DNA of 6,910 bases, taken from the NCBI GenBank assembly GCA_017577485.1, contig PKRI01000058.1:1-6910 (forward strand), written 5' to 3'. Every line of letters starts with the position of its first letter. Within the stretch, counting starts at the first letter, position 1. Source of the DNA: Bacillota bacterium (GTDB lineage: Bacteria > Bacillota > Sulfobacillia > Thermaerobacterales > RSA17). Shown piece after piece: positions 1 to 6,889 of the stretch. Made by a program: the position numbers and the translations under genes. Under the pieces are notes generated by a model. The model did not search any database, was not told where the DNA came from, and saw only the letters and a program-made list of their open reading frames with translations.

Positions 1-2720
1 GGGATGTCTTGCCCCCGCTGGTCCGGGTGGGCGTGGCGGGCCGGCTCCGGCCCCAGTCCCCGGGCCACCCGGGGCGCGTTCTCGTCGCCGCCCCGCCCCC
101 CCAGTTCCCGCCGCTCTGCCTGCGTCAGACCCGCCAGGGAGCGGTCCCCGGCCAGCACCTGGGCGGTGATGCGGCTCAGCACCGCGTGCATGAGGGAGCC
201 CATCCGGGCAGGGTCCACGTCCGCCGGGGGAGGTTCCTCCAGGCCGAGGCCGTGCCGGGCGAAATGCTGGAAGGGACAGGCGGCGAACTGCTCCAGGCGC
301 GACACGCTGGTGCGCAGCGGCATGCCGCCGTAGAGGCCCTCCACCAGGTCGCCGGGCAGCGGCGCCACCGGCAGCGGCTCGGCCAGGGACCGGGCCAGGC
401 GCCGGAGTACCGGCCCGTGCTCCTGGTGGGAGGCCAGCCAGCGCCAGGCCCCCCACCAGGCAGGATCCGGCTCGGGACCGCGGCGGGCGGCGCGCAGCAC
501 CGCCAGCAGCGCCCCCGCCAGCCGGCCCGGGTGCTCGTACCGCTCCGGGCCGCCGTCGTCCCCCGCCTCCTCCACCAGATCGGGGAACAACCGCCGCAGC
601 CGCGCCACGATGGGCGAGGGCCGCTGCTCCCTGCCGGACCCGTCGCTCAGGCTGTACGACACGCACAGCCGTTCCCGGGCCCGGGTCAGGGCGATGTAAG
701 CCAGATAACGCTCGTGGAATAGGCGCAGGCGGCTGTCGGGAGCCAGTTCCACGCCGGCTTCGGCCAGGGCGGCCCGGTCGCCGTCGGTGAAGATGGGGTC
801 CTCGGCGGGAACCGCGGGGAACAGCCCCTCGTTGGCGCCCAGCACGAACACCGCCCGCACGTCGGGCTGGCGCGACCGCTCCACCGAGCCCACCAGCACC
901 TGGTCCAGGGCCGGGGGGATCAGGGCCAGCTGCAGGCTCTCCAGGCCGCTCTCCAGCACCTGGCGGAACTCGGCCAGGGTGAGGGGTTCGTCGCCCAGCA
1001 CCTGGGCGCAGGTTTCCAGCACGGCGGCGACACCCTGCCAGGCCTGGCGGTGTTCCCGGGCGGCCAAAAGGTCCCCGGCCGCCTCGGCCTCGGCCACCCA
1101 CCGCTCCATGACGGCGGCGGCGTCCAGGTCGGCCAGCAGGTCCACCACGGCGGCCGCCAGGTGCCGGGCCGGCAGGCGCCGGGCCTCATGCGGCCGGCCG
1201 TGGCCCGTGGGCGCCTCGCCGCGGGCGGGACCCACCCGCTCCTGCATCCGGGCCAGCGGCCCGGCCGCCCGGGCCCGCACCTCATCCAGCCACTCCATGT
1301 CCTCCTGGGCCGAGGGGTCCGCCTCCACGTCCTCCGGCTCCACCTCCAGGCTGTAGACCCGGCGGAACCGCCACGGCGCGTCCCCGTACCACCAGTGGCC
1401 GCGGATGCCGTGGGTGAGCACGTACCGTTCCAGGCGGTCCACCTGGTCCCGCTCCAGGCCGGCCAGGTCGGTCTTCAGGTACCGGAACACGGCCTCCGCC
1501 GGCCAATCCAGGGCCACCACCTCCAGGGCCGAGCGCACCAGTTCCACCAGGGGATGATGGCTGAGGCTGCCCTTGCGGTCGATGAAACAGGGAATCCCGT
1601 AGTCGGCAAAGATGCGGCGGATCCAGGCCTCGTAGGGTTCCAGGCTGCGGGCCACCACGGCGATCTCCCGGGGACGCAGGCCGTGGTCCCGGCAGAGGCG
1701 CCGGATCCGCTGCGCCACCGCCTCCACTTCCCGGCGGGGATCGGCGGCGGCCACCAGGGACACGGCCTCGCCGGCGGGCGGCGCCGCGCCGCCGGGGTGC
1801 CCGGGCCGGAACATCCACTCCTCCACCCAGGCCAGGGCGGGGCTGTCCTGGAACCGCGGAGGCGGCCCGTCGCCGTCCAGCACCTTCACCTCGCTGACGG
1901 CGGCGCCGGCCCGCTCCGCCAGTCGCACCAGGCGGTGATAGGTTTCGTGGGTCTGGCGGAACAGGTCGGCTTCATCGGGCGGGAGGCCCAGGCGGCGCCG
2001 GCCGTCCAGGCACAGCGCCACCGTCATCTCGGACGCCGTCCCCAGCAGCGCCTCCAGGAAGGCGAACTCGGCCGGGGTGAACCCGGCAAACCCGTCCACC
2101 CAGACCAGGGCGCCCCGCAGCGAAGGGACGGCCGGCACCCGCCGGGCGGCAGCGCCCAGACCCCGGTCCGGATCGTCGAAACGCTCCAGCAGCAGGGATT
2201 CATAGCCGGTCAGCACGGTGACCAGGTCGGCCAGGCGGGCGGCCAGGCGGGGGTCGGTGTCCTGCAGTTCCCGGGCGGCCCGGTCCAGGTCGGCCGCCTC
2301 GACGCCCTGGTCCCGCAGCTCGCGGACGGTCCGGCTCAGCCGGTCCAGGAAGCCGGGCCTGCGGGCGCCGGCGCGGAAGACCTGCAGCCGGTCCTCGCAG
2401 CGGGACAGCGCCAGGCGCAGCAGCAGGCGCTTGCCCAGTTCCGAGGGCACGGGCCTGGCGGCCCCGCCCGCCTCCTGCAGGACCCGCTGCTCCAGGCGCC
2501 GGAACGACGCCACCTGGGCCCGGGTGGTGGCGGCCACGGGGCGCCCCGACCCCAGCCGGCCCAGCAGCGCCCGCTCCATCTGGTACGTGGCCTGCTCCGG
2601 GACCAGGAAGATCAGGGGCGGCCCCTCTTCCCCCTCCCGCTGGAGCCGGTCCACGATCTCCTCCAGGCAGGTGTGGGTCTTGCCGGTCCCGGCCCGTCCC
2701 AACAGCAGGCGAAGCCTCAC
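1..2720 (-). CDS. addB: ATP-dependent helicase/nuclease AddB, N-terminal 906 residues (cut by window edge)
   Basis: AddB pairs with AddA to unwind and resect DNA double-strand ends up to Chi before RecA loading. The frame runs from GTG at 2718-2720 to the window edge without a stop. Visible marks: Walker A GRAGTGKT (residues 8-15) followed by LVPEQATYQME; VDGF near 208-211; FRYLKTDL ending near 419; GSVERSRQPD (611-620) then LGANEGLFP (627-635); YIALTRARERL (675-685), the AddB family signature; SRLEQFAACPFQHF with Cys815, matching the first Fe-S cysteine of the C-terminal nuclease domain; and MGSLMHAVL, the nuclease-domain histidine motif. AddB proteins are usually about 1,100-1,200 residues, so the nuclease core and last three Fe-S cysteines lie outside the window. 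The start has GGGGAGGG (2726-2733) five bases upstream and overlaps the transporter stop by 4 bases (GTGA), implying coupled translation. The addA partner is not in view but would be expected beyond position 1. The assignment is secure. Confidence 0.95.
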   Translation of the reverse strand, partial: MRLRLLLGRAGTGKTHTCLEEIVDRLQREGEEGPPLIFLVPEQATYQMERALLGRLGSGRPVAATTRAQVASFRRLEQRVLQEAGGAARPVPSELGKRLLLRLALSRCEDRLQVFRAGARRPGFLDRLSRTVRELRDQGVEAADLDRAARELQDTDPRLAARLADLVTVLTGYESLLLERFDDPDRGLGAAARRVPAVPSLRGALVWVDGFAGFTPAEFAFLEALLGTASEMTVALCLDGRRRLGLPPDEADLFRQTHETYHRLVRLAERAGAAVSEVKVLDGDGPPPRFQDSPALAWVEEWMFRPGHPGGAAPPAGEAVSLVAAADPRREVEAVAQRIRRLCRDHGLRPREIAVVARSLEPYEAWIRRIFADYGIPCFIDRKGSLSHHPLVELVRSALEVVALDWPAEAVFRYLKTDLAGLERDQVDRLERYVLTHGIRGHWWYGDAPWRFRRVYSLEVEPEDVEADPSAQEDMEWLDEVRARAAGPLARMQERVGPARGEAPTGHGRPHEARRLPARHLAAAVVDLLADLDAAAVMERWVAEAEAAGDLLAAREHRQAWQGVAAVLETCAQVLGDEPLTLAEFRQVLESGLESLQLALIPPALDQVLVGSVERSRQPDVRAVFVLGANEGLFPAVPAEDPIFTDGDRAALAEAGVELAPDSRLRLFHERYLAYIALTRARERLCVSYSLSDGSGREQRPSPIVARLRRLFPDLVEEAGDDGGPERYEHPGRLAGALLAVLRAARRGPEPDPAWWGAWRWLASHQEHGPVLRRLARSLAEPLPVAPLPGDLVEGLYGGMPLRTSVSRLEQFAACPFQHFARHGLGLEEPPPADVDPARMGSLMHAVLSRITAQVLAGDRSLAGLTQAERRELGGRGGDENAPRVARGLGPEPARHAHPDQRGQDI

Positions 2721-3931
2721 GGCATCCCTCCCCGGCGGCGCACGGCCGGGGCGGCCGCCGCCGCCAGCGCCAGCGCTACCACCGCCCCGGGGATGAAGGG
2801 CGTCTGCCCGGTCAACTCCTGCCAGCGGGCCAGCAGCGGCGGCCCCACCGCGGTGCCCACCGAGAACCAGGCGTAAAACAACGCAAACGCCAGGCCGCGG
2901 GTCTCGGGTGCGGCCACGTCCGCCAGCAGCGCGTTGGACGCCGGGAACACCAGGCCGAACCCGGCGCCGAAGACCACCGCCGCCCCGTAGAACGTGCCGG
3001 CGCTGGGCCCGGCCCACAGGGCCATGCCCAGGCCGATGAGGACCATGCCCGCCACCGCCAGGGCGGGCCGCAGCCCCGGGCGGTCGGTCCAGCGCCCACC
3101 GGGGCCCATCATCATGGCCGCCGCCACCAGGGCCATGACCCCCAGCCCGGCCCCACCGGCGGCCGAGCCCCCGAACGCCAGGCGCTCACCGGCCAGGGGC
3201 AGGTACCACGCCAGCACACCCAGATTGAAAGGCAGCACGAAGCCGCCCAGCCACACCGGCAGCATGCGGCGGTCGGTCAGCAGTTCCCGCAGGGCGGAAC
3301 CCCGGGGACGGGCCTCTTCCTGGGGCCGGACGGCACCGTCCTGCTCCACCGCCGCCGCGGCAGCCCCGGCCGCCGGCCTGGAAGGCCCGGTGCGACACAG
3401 CACCTCCACCAGCAGCATCATCAGGGCGATGACGGCCGCCAGCACCGCGAAGGCCGCCCGGGGCCCCAGGCGGGAGCCCAGGATCCCCGTCAGCGGCGGC
3501 AGCAGCACCGCCGAAAGCCCAATGGGCGCGCCCATCTGGCCCATGCCGCGGCCCCGCCGCTCCGCCGGCAGCCAGGCGGCCGCCAGGGCGAAGGCGGCCG
3601 GCACGATCCAGCCCGCCGCAAACCCGTGGACGCCCCGGAAGACGACCAGCGCCGGGATGGAGTCGATCAGCGTGTAGAGGACGATGGAGCCGGTCACCAG
3701 GCCCAGCCCCACCCGCAGCACCGCCAGGGGCCCCCACCGGTCGATGAGGAAGCCGGCCACCAGGTTGCCGGGCAAGTTGGCGATGGAGTAAGCGCTGACG
3801 GCGTCGGCGGCGGCGGCTTCGGTGCCGCCCAGCTGCAGGGCGTAGGGCGTCAGGATCGGAAAGGCGCCGAACATGCCGGCGAAGGCGGCGAACACGGCCG
3901 CGGCGGCCGCCGCCACGACGCCCCGGGTCAC
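2717..3931 (-). CDS. MFS family transporter
   Basis: This is a 404-residue secondary transporter of the major facilitator superfamily, in the cytoplasmic membrane. It is almost wholly hydrophobic, with the usual two six-helix halves separated by a polar, charged central loop (about residues 181-218). Motif A is seen between helices 2 and 3 as GFLIDRWGPLAVLR (60-73). A degenerate second copy, GGRWTDRPGLRPAL (278-291), lies in the second half. RGVHGFAAG (99-107) and GAPIGLSAVLLPPLTG (134-149) match conserved helix 4 and 5 segments. The length is normal for the family. The start is GTG at 3929-3931, with GGGGGTG seven bases upstream; the frame continues upstream to a TGA with no better start. 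The stop overlaps the addB start as GTGA. The substrate cannot be told from sequence: efflux of a drug or metabolite and uptake of a small organic acid are both possible. Placement before addB is not a familiar functional pairing. Confidence 0.9.
   Translation of the reverse strand: MTRGVVAAAAAAVFAAFAGMFGAFPILTPYALQLGGTEAAAADAVSAYSIANLPGNLVAGFLIDRWGPLAVLRVGLGLVTGSIVLYTLIDSIPALVVFRGVHGFAAGWIVPAAFALAAAWLPAERRGRGMGQMGAPIGLSAVLLPPLTGILGSRLGPRAAFAVLAAVIALMMLLVEVLCRTGPSRPAAGAAAAAVEQDGAVRPQEEARPRGSALRELLTDRRMLPVWLGGFVLPFNLGVLAWYLPLAGERLAFGGSAAGGAGLGVMALVAAAMMMGPGGRWTDRPGLRPALAVAGMVLIGLGMALWAGPSAGTFYGAAVVFGAGFGLVFPASNALLADVAAPETRGLAFALFYAWFSVGTAVGPPLLARWQELTGQTPFIPGAVVALALAAAAAPAVRRRGGMP
2726..2733 (-). 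promoter_or_regulatory. Shine-Dalgarno for addB inside the transporter gene
   Basis: On the minus strand GGGGAGGG lies five bases before the GTG start of addB, inside the last codons of the MFS gene. It decides the addB start and shows that addB is translated from a transcript that also covers the transporter. Confidence 0.7.
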
Positions 3932-3960
3932 GGCCGGGCACCCCCGGACCGAGGGAACAT
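3928..3960 (-). CDS. Possible 10-codon leader ORF before the MFS gene
   Basis: ATG at 3958-3960 has a strong Shine-Dalgarno, GGGAGGG (3967-3973), six bases upstream. It encodes MFPRSGGARP and then TGA, whose last bases overlap the GTG start of the transporter (GTGA). The ATG has the better initiation signal of the two. It could be a translationally coupled leader peptide. Alternatively, it could be the true transporter start, thrown out of frame by a one-base error in the G5 run about 15-20 bases downstream; one added base would join the two frames. It may also be chance. There is no homology evidence for the peptide. Confidence 0.3.
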   Translation of the reverse strand: MFPRSGGARP

Positions 3961-3984
3961 GCAGGACCCTCCCGCTTCAGACTA

Positions 3985-4003
3985 ACCCGGGTCCCCGGGC
4001 CCG
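3985..4003. repeat. Overlapping GC palindromes in the divergent intergenic region
   Basis: ACCCGGGT (3985-3992) and CGGGCCCG (3996-4003) are both perfect 8-bp palindromes, placed between the divergently transcribed transporter and EVE-hydrolase genes. The extended -10 candidate is 17 bp downstream. They could be operator half-sites, but such palindromes are common by chance at this base composition. Confidence 0.25.
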
Positions 4004-4019
4004 CCAAGTCCTCCGCCCG

Positions 4020-4028
4020 TGCTAGAAT
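4020..4028 (+). promoter_or_regulatory. Extended -10 promoter candidate for the EVE-hydrolase gene
   Basis: TGCTAGAAT matches the extended -10 form TGnTATAAT with one mismatch in the hexamer, and it stands out as an AT-rich patch in very GC-rich DNA. No -35 box is evident at 16-18 bases upstream, which is tolerable for extended -10 promoters. A start about seven bases downstream would give a leader of roughly 15 bases carrying the Shine-Dalgarno. Confidence 0.4.
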
Positions 4029-4037
4029 GGCGGCGGC

Positions 4038-4044
4038 AGGAGGG
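4038..4044 (+). promoter_or_regulatory. Shine-Dalgarno deciding the GTG start at 4050
   Basis: AGGAGGG ends five bases before GTG at 4050-4052. The product then begins MAYWLCKTEP, the standard beginning of EVE-domain proteins, so the site and the homology agree on this start. Confidence 0.75.
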
Positions 4045-4049
4045 ACACC

Positions 4050-5480
4050 GTGGCCTACTGGCTCTGCAAGACCGAACCCGAAACCTACGGCTACGACGAC
4101 CTGGAACGGGCCGGCACCGACGTGTGGGACGGGGTCCGCAACCCCACGGCCCTGAAGCACATGCGGGCCATGCGCCCCGGGGACCAGGTTCTCATCTACC
4201 ACAGCGGCCGCTCCCGCGCCGTGGTGGGCGTGGCCGAGGTGGTTTCGCCGCCCCGGCCCGATCCCGCCGCCGGCGACGACCGCATCGTGGTGGTGGACTT
4301 CAGGGCCCTGCGCCGCCTGCCCCGGCCGGTGACCCTGGACGAGATCCGGGCCCGGCCGGAGTTCGCCGGCTGGGAACTGCTGCGCATCCCCCGCCTTTCG
4401 GTGATGCCCGTCAGCGAGGAGCGCTGGCGCCTGCTGCTGGCCATGGCCGGCGATGCCGGCGCCCCCAGCCATGGCCGCGGCGGCGCCGCCGTGGACGCCG
4501 CCGACACAGGCCTCCAGCCCTTCCGCGTCCACCTGCCTGGGCGGGGCCTGACCCTGTCGGGGCTGCAGCGGGGTCTCACCCCTCCCGCCCAGGACGAAGC
4601 CGCCGCGGCCCGTCCCCACCCGGCGCCATCGGGCAGCCCGGCGCGGCCGGACCGGGCCGGCCCGGTGCTGCTCTTCATCCACGGCGCCGCCGGCTACGGC
4701 GCCTACTGGCGGCGGCTGGCCCGGCGCCTGCCCGCCCACTGGCCGCTGCTGGCCCCGGACCTCCGGGGCCACGGCGGCAGCGACAAGCCGGAGTCGGGGT
4801 ACGACCTGCGCAGCATCGCCGCCGACCTGACGGCCCTGCTGGACGCCTTCGGCGTGGACCGGGCCGTGCTGGTGGGCCACTCCTGGGGCGGCAAGGTGGC
4901 GCTGGCCGCCGCCGGCCTGTACCCGGACCGGGCCGGCCACGTGGTGGCCGTGGATCCCGCCGCCCTGGCGCCCCACAGCGTCCCGGCCCCGGTGCGCCAG
5001 GGCCTCCTGACGTATTTCGACACCCTCTACGGGCCCCACGAATCCTTCGAGGCGGCGGTGGCGCGGGTGCGGGCCCTGGTGGAGGCCATGCCCGGCCGCC
5101 GCTGGACTCCCGAGTCCGAGCGCAACCTGCGGGCGGCCCTGCAGCCCCTGCCCGACGGGCGCTGGGTGGGCGCCGCGCCGCCCGCTGTGGTCCGGGCCGT
5201 CCTGGCCTCGGCCGAGGGCGAGGACGCCGTGCCCCTGCTCAGGGGCATCCGCTGCCCCGTCACCCTGGCGGTGACCCGGGACCGGGCCGGCGAGTTCGAC
5301 GGGCTCAAGCCCGGCCTGCCCCCCGGCGCGGACCTGGCCGTGGAGATCTTCGATTCCAGCCACTGGATCCCCAGCGACCGGCCCGACGAACTGGCGGCCC
5401 TGCTGCGGGCCCGGCTCCAGCCCGATCCTCAGCCCGCCCGCAGCTCCTCCGGCCGGCACCCCGCCAGCGCGTGCAGGTAG
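4050..5480 (+). CDS. EVE domain-alpha/beta hydrolase fusion protein
   Basis: This 476-residue, probably cytoplasmic protein has no signal peptide. Residues 1-134 form a complete EVE (PUA-like) domain: YWLCKTEP (3-10), VWDGVRNP (25-32), MRPGDQVLIYHSG (41-53), AVVGVAEV (57-64) and RLSVMPV (115-121). EVE domains are known or predicted to bind modified bases in DNA or RNA. After a Gly/Ala-rich linker, an alpha/beta hydrolase starts near residue 157: strands FRVHLPG and LTLSGLQRG, oxyanion segment LLFIHGAAGYG (207-217), PDLRGHGGSDKP (236-247), nucleophile elbow GHSWGG with Ser278, and catalytic His438 in SSHWIP. The acid is uncertain (Asp411, Asp417 or Asp302). The substrate is unknown; the fold covers esterases, lipases and lactonases, among others. 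Residues about 174-203 are a Pro/Ala-rich insertion. GTG148 is in frame but has no Shine-Dalgarno, so a separate hydrolase start is unlikely. The last codons run antisense into the peptidase gene. Domain calls are firm; their joint role is unknown. Confidence 0.88.
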   Translation: MAYWLCKTEPETYGYDDLERAGTDVWDGVRNPTALKHMRAMRPGDQVLIYHSGRSRAVVGVAEVVSPPRPDPAAGDDRIVVVDFRALRRLPRPVTLDEIRARPEFAGWELLRIPRLSVMPVSEERWRLLLAMAGDAGAPSHGRGGAAVDAADTGLQPFRVHLPGRGLTLSGLQRGLTPPAQDEAAAARPHPAPSGSPARPDRAGPVLLFIHGAAGYGAYWRRLARRLPAHWPLLAPDLRGHGGSDKPESGYDLRSIAADLTALLDAFGVDRAVLVGHSWGGKVALAAAGLYPDRAGHVVAVDPAALAPHSVPAPVRQGLLTYFDTLYGPHESFEAAVARVRALVEAMPGRRWTPESERNLRAALQPLPDGRWVGAAPPAVVRAVLASAEGEDAVPLLRGIRCPVTLAVTRDRAGEFDGLKPGLPPGADLAVEIFDSSHWIPSDRPDELAALLRARLQPDPQPARSSSGRHPASACR

Positions 5481-6829
5481 CGGTACGTGGCCCGCACGCC
5501 CCGGTCGAAACTGCTGAGGCGCATGAACTCATTAGGCGCGTGCATGTTGCCGTCGTGGTCGCCGAAGGCGAAGAAGACCATCCACATGCCCAGCGCCGAC
5601 CGGAAGGTCTCGGCCACCGGGATGGTCCCGCCCGTCCGCACCACCAGCGGCTCGCGGCCGTAGACCTCGGCCAGCACCCGGCCGGCGGCCTGCAGCGCCG
5701 GGTGCTCCCGCGGCATCAGGAAGGGCCGGGCCGACCCGGGGAAGGCCCGCACCGTCACGCGCACCCCGGCCGGGGTGTGCCGGCGCACGTGGTCCTCCAG
5801 CAGCCGGATGATCTCGTCGGGGTCCTGGTCGGGCACCAGGCGGCAGGTGATCTTGGCGTGGGCCCTGCTGGGCAGCACGGTCTTGACGCCCTCGCCCTGG
5901 AAGCCGCCCCAGATGCCGTTGACCTCCAGGGTCGGCCGCGCCCACTGCCGCTCCAGGGTGGTGTAGCCGGCCTCGCCGAACAGGGCGTCCACGCCCAGGG
6001 ACCGCTTGTACTCCTCCTCATCGAAGGGGACCCTGGCGATGTCGGCCCGCTCCTCGGGGGTCAGGTCGCGGACCCGGTCGTAGAAGCCCTCCACCTGGAT
6101 GCGGCCGTCGCCGCCCCGCATGGAGGCCAGGATGGCCACCAGGGCATGGATGGGGTTCTGGACGCCGCCGCCGTGGACCCCCGAGTGCAGGTCGCTGTTG
6201 GCGCCTTCGACGTCGATCTGGATGCCGGCCAGGCCCTTGCTGCCGACGGTGAGGCAGGGGGTGTCGGCGTCCCACTGGCCGCCGTCCGCGCACACGGCCA
6301 CGTCGGCCTTGAGCAGGCCGGCGTGCCGGCGGAAGAATCCCGGCAGCGCGGGACTGCCGATCTCTTCCTCTCCCTCGAAGACGAACTTCAGGTTGATGGG
6401 CGGGCGGCCGTCCAGGGCCGACAGCGCCTCCACCGCCTTGACGGCCACGTACAGGGCGCCCTTGTCGTCGCTGGCGCCGCGGGCGTAGATGCGGCCGTCC
6501 CGCAGCGACGGCTCGAAGGGCGGCGTTTCCCACAGGTCCAGCGGGTCCACGGGCTGGACGTCGTAGTGCCCGTAGATCAGGGCCGTGGGCAGGTGGTCGG
6601 CCACCGGCCACTGCCCGAACACCACCGGGTGCCCGCCGGTCTCCATGATGCGGACATCGGGGACGCCCGCCCGGCGCAGGGCGGCCGCCAGCCACTCCGC
6701 CGCCCGGACGATGTCGCCCCGGTGCTGGGGCAGGGCGCTGACGCTGGCGATGGACAGGAACTCCTTCAACTCGGCGATGTGGCGGTCCCGGTTCTCCGTG
6801 AAATAGCGATCGGCTGCCTGGACGTCCAA
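5429..6829 (-). CDS. M20-family metallopeptidase (dipeptidase type)
   Basis: This is a cytoplasmic di-zinc exopeptidase, probably cleaving dipeptides or short peptides like the PepV/carnosinase-type M20 enzymes. Numbering is from the GTG at 6838. Metal and catalytic residues are all present: His91 and Asp93 in YGHYDVQP; Asp124 in ASDDKG (bridging ligand); Glu158 (general base) and Glu159 (ligand) in EGEEEIGS; Asp185 in CADGGQ; His433 in NMHAPNE. His218 in SDLHSG belongs to the lid/dimerisation domain (about 205-365) and normally reaches into the partner active site. The length, 466-469 residues, is normal. The preferred start is TTG at 6827-6829 because GGGAGGTG (6835-6842) lies six bases upstream. 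The alternative GTG at 6836-6838 falls inside that Shine-Dalgarno. The frame stays open upstream to the window edge, but the added residues are Gly/Ala-rich and unlike an M20 N-terminus. The gene ends inside the convergent EVE-hydrolase gene. Exact specificity (dipeptidase, aminoacylase or succinyl-diaminopimelate-like) is not settled, though DapE/ArgE are less likely. Confidence 0.93.
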   Translation of the reverse strand: MDVQAADRYFTENRDRHIAELKEFLSIASVSALPQHRGDIVRAAEWLAAALRRAGVPDVRIMETGGHPVVFGQWPVADHLPTALIYGHYDVQPVDPLDLWETPPFEPSLRDGRIYARGASDDKGALYVAVKAVEALSALDGRPPINLKFVFEGEEEIGSPALPGFFRRHAGLLKADVAVCADGGQWDADTPCLTVGSKGLAGIQIDVEGANSDLHSGVHGGGVQNPIHALVAILASMRGGDGRIQVEGFYDRVRDLTPEERADIARVPFDEEEYKRSLGVDALFGEAGYTTLERQWARPTLEVNGIWGGFQGEGVKTVLPSRAHAKITCRLVPDQDPDEIIRLLEDHVRRHTPAGVRVTVRAFPGSARPFLMPREHPALQAAGRVLAEVYGREPLVVRTGGTIPVAETFRSALGMWMVFFAFGDHDGNMHAPNEFMRLSSFDRGVRATYRYLHALAGCRPEELRAG

Positions 6830-6834
6830 GGTGC

Positions 6835-6842
6835 CCACCTCC
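6835..6842 (-). promoter_or_regulatory. Shine-Dalgarno deciding the TTG start of the M20 peptidase
   Basis: GGGAGGTG on the minus strand is a near-perfect anti-16S match. It lies six bases before TTG at 6829 but contains the GTG at 6838, which could therefore not be initiated from this site. It supports the shorter protein. Confidence 0.6.
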
Positions 6843-6889
6843 CGGATGTCTGCGAAACCGAACGGTTGGCGGCCCGCGGCCCCGTTCCC

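Noticed and set aside
9..722. Plus-strand open frames opposite the end of addB
   Set aside because: No domain signature and biased low-complexity composition. The AddB signatures YIALTRARERL and CPFQHF are on the opposite strand in the same stretch.
1050..2876. A 608-codon open frame on the plus strand opposite addB
   Set aside because: The composition is typical of an antisense shadow (Gly, Pro, Gln, His, Arg), it has no recognisable motif, and it lies across conserved AddB motifs on the other strand.
3979..4007. Minus-strand promoter for the transporter, TTGGCG-17 bp-TAGTCT
   Set aside because: The hexamers match consensus weakly (4/6 and about 3/6), and the implied start near 3972 would fall inside the Shine-Dalgarno of the mini-ORF.
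4491..4493. In-frame GTG as a separate start for the hydrolase
   Set aside because: There is no Shine-Dalgarno-like sequence before it and no stop codon between the EVE and hydrolase parts, so a single fused product is the simpler reading.
3186..5459. A 757-codon open frame on the minus strand across the transporter and the EVE-hydrolase gene
   Set aside because: It is Gly/Pro/His/Gln-rich with no domain, lies antisense to the well-supported fusion gene and out of frame with the transporter. Long stop-free shadows are expected at this GC content.
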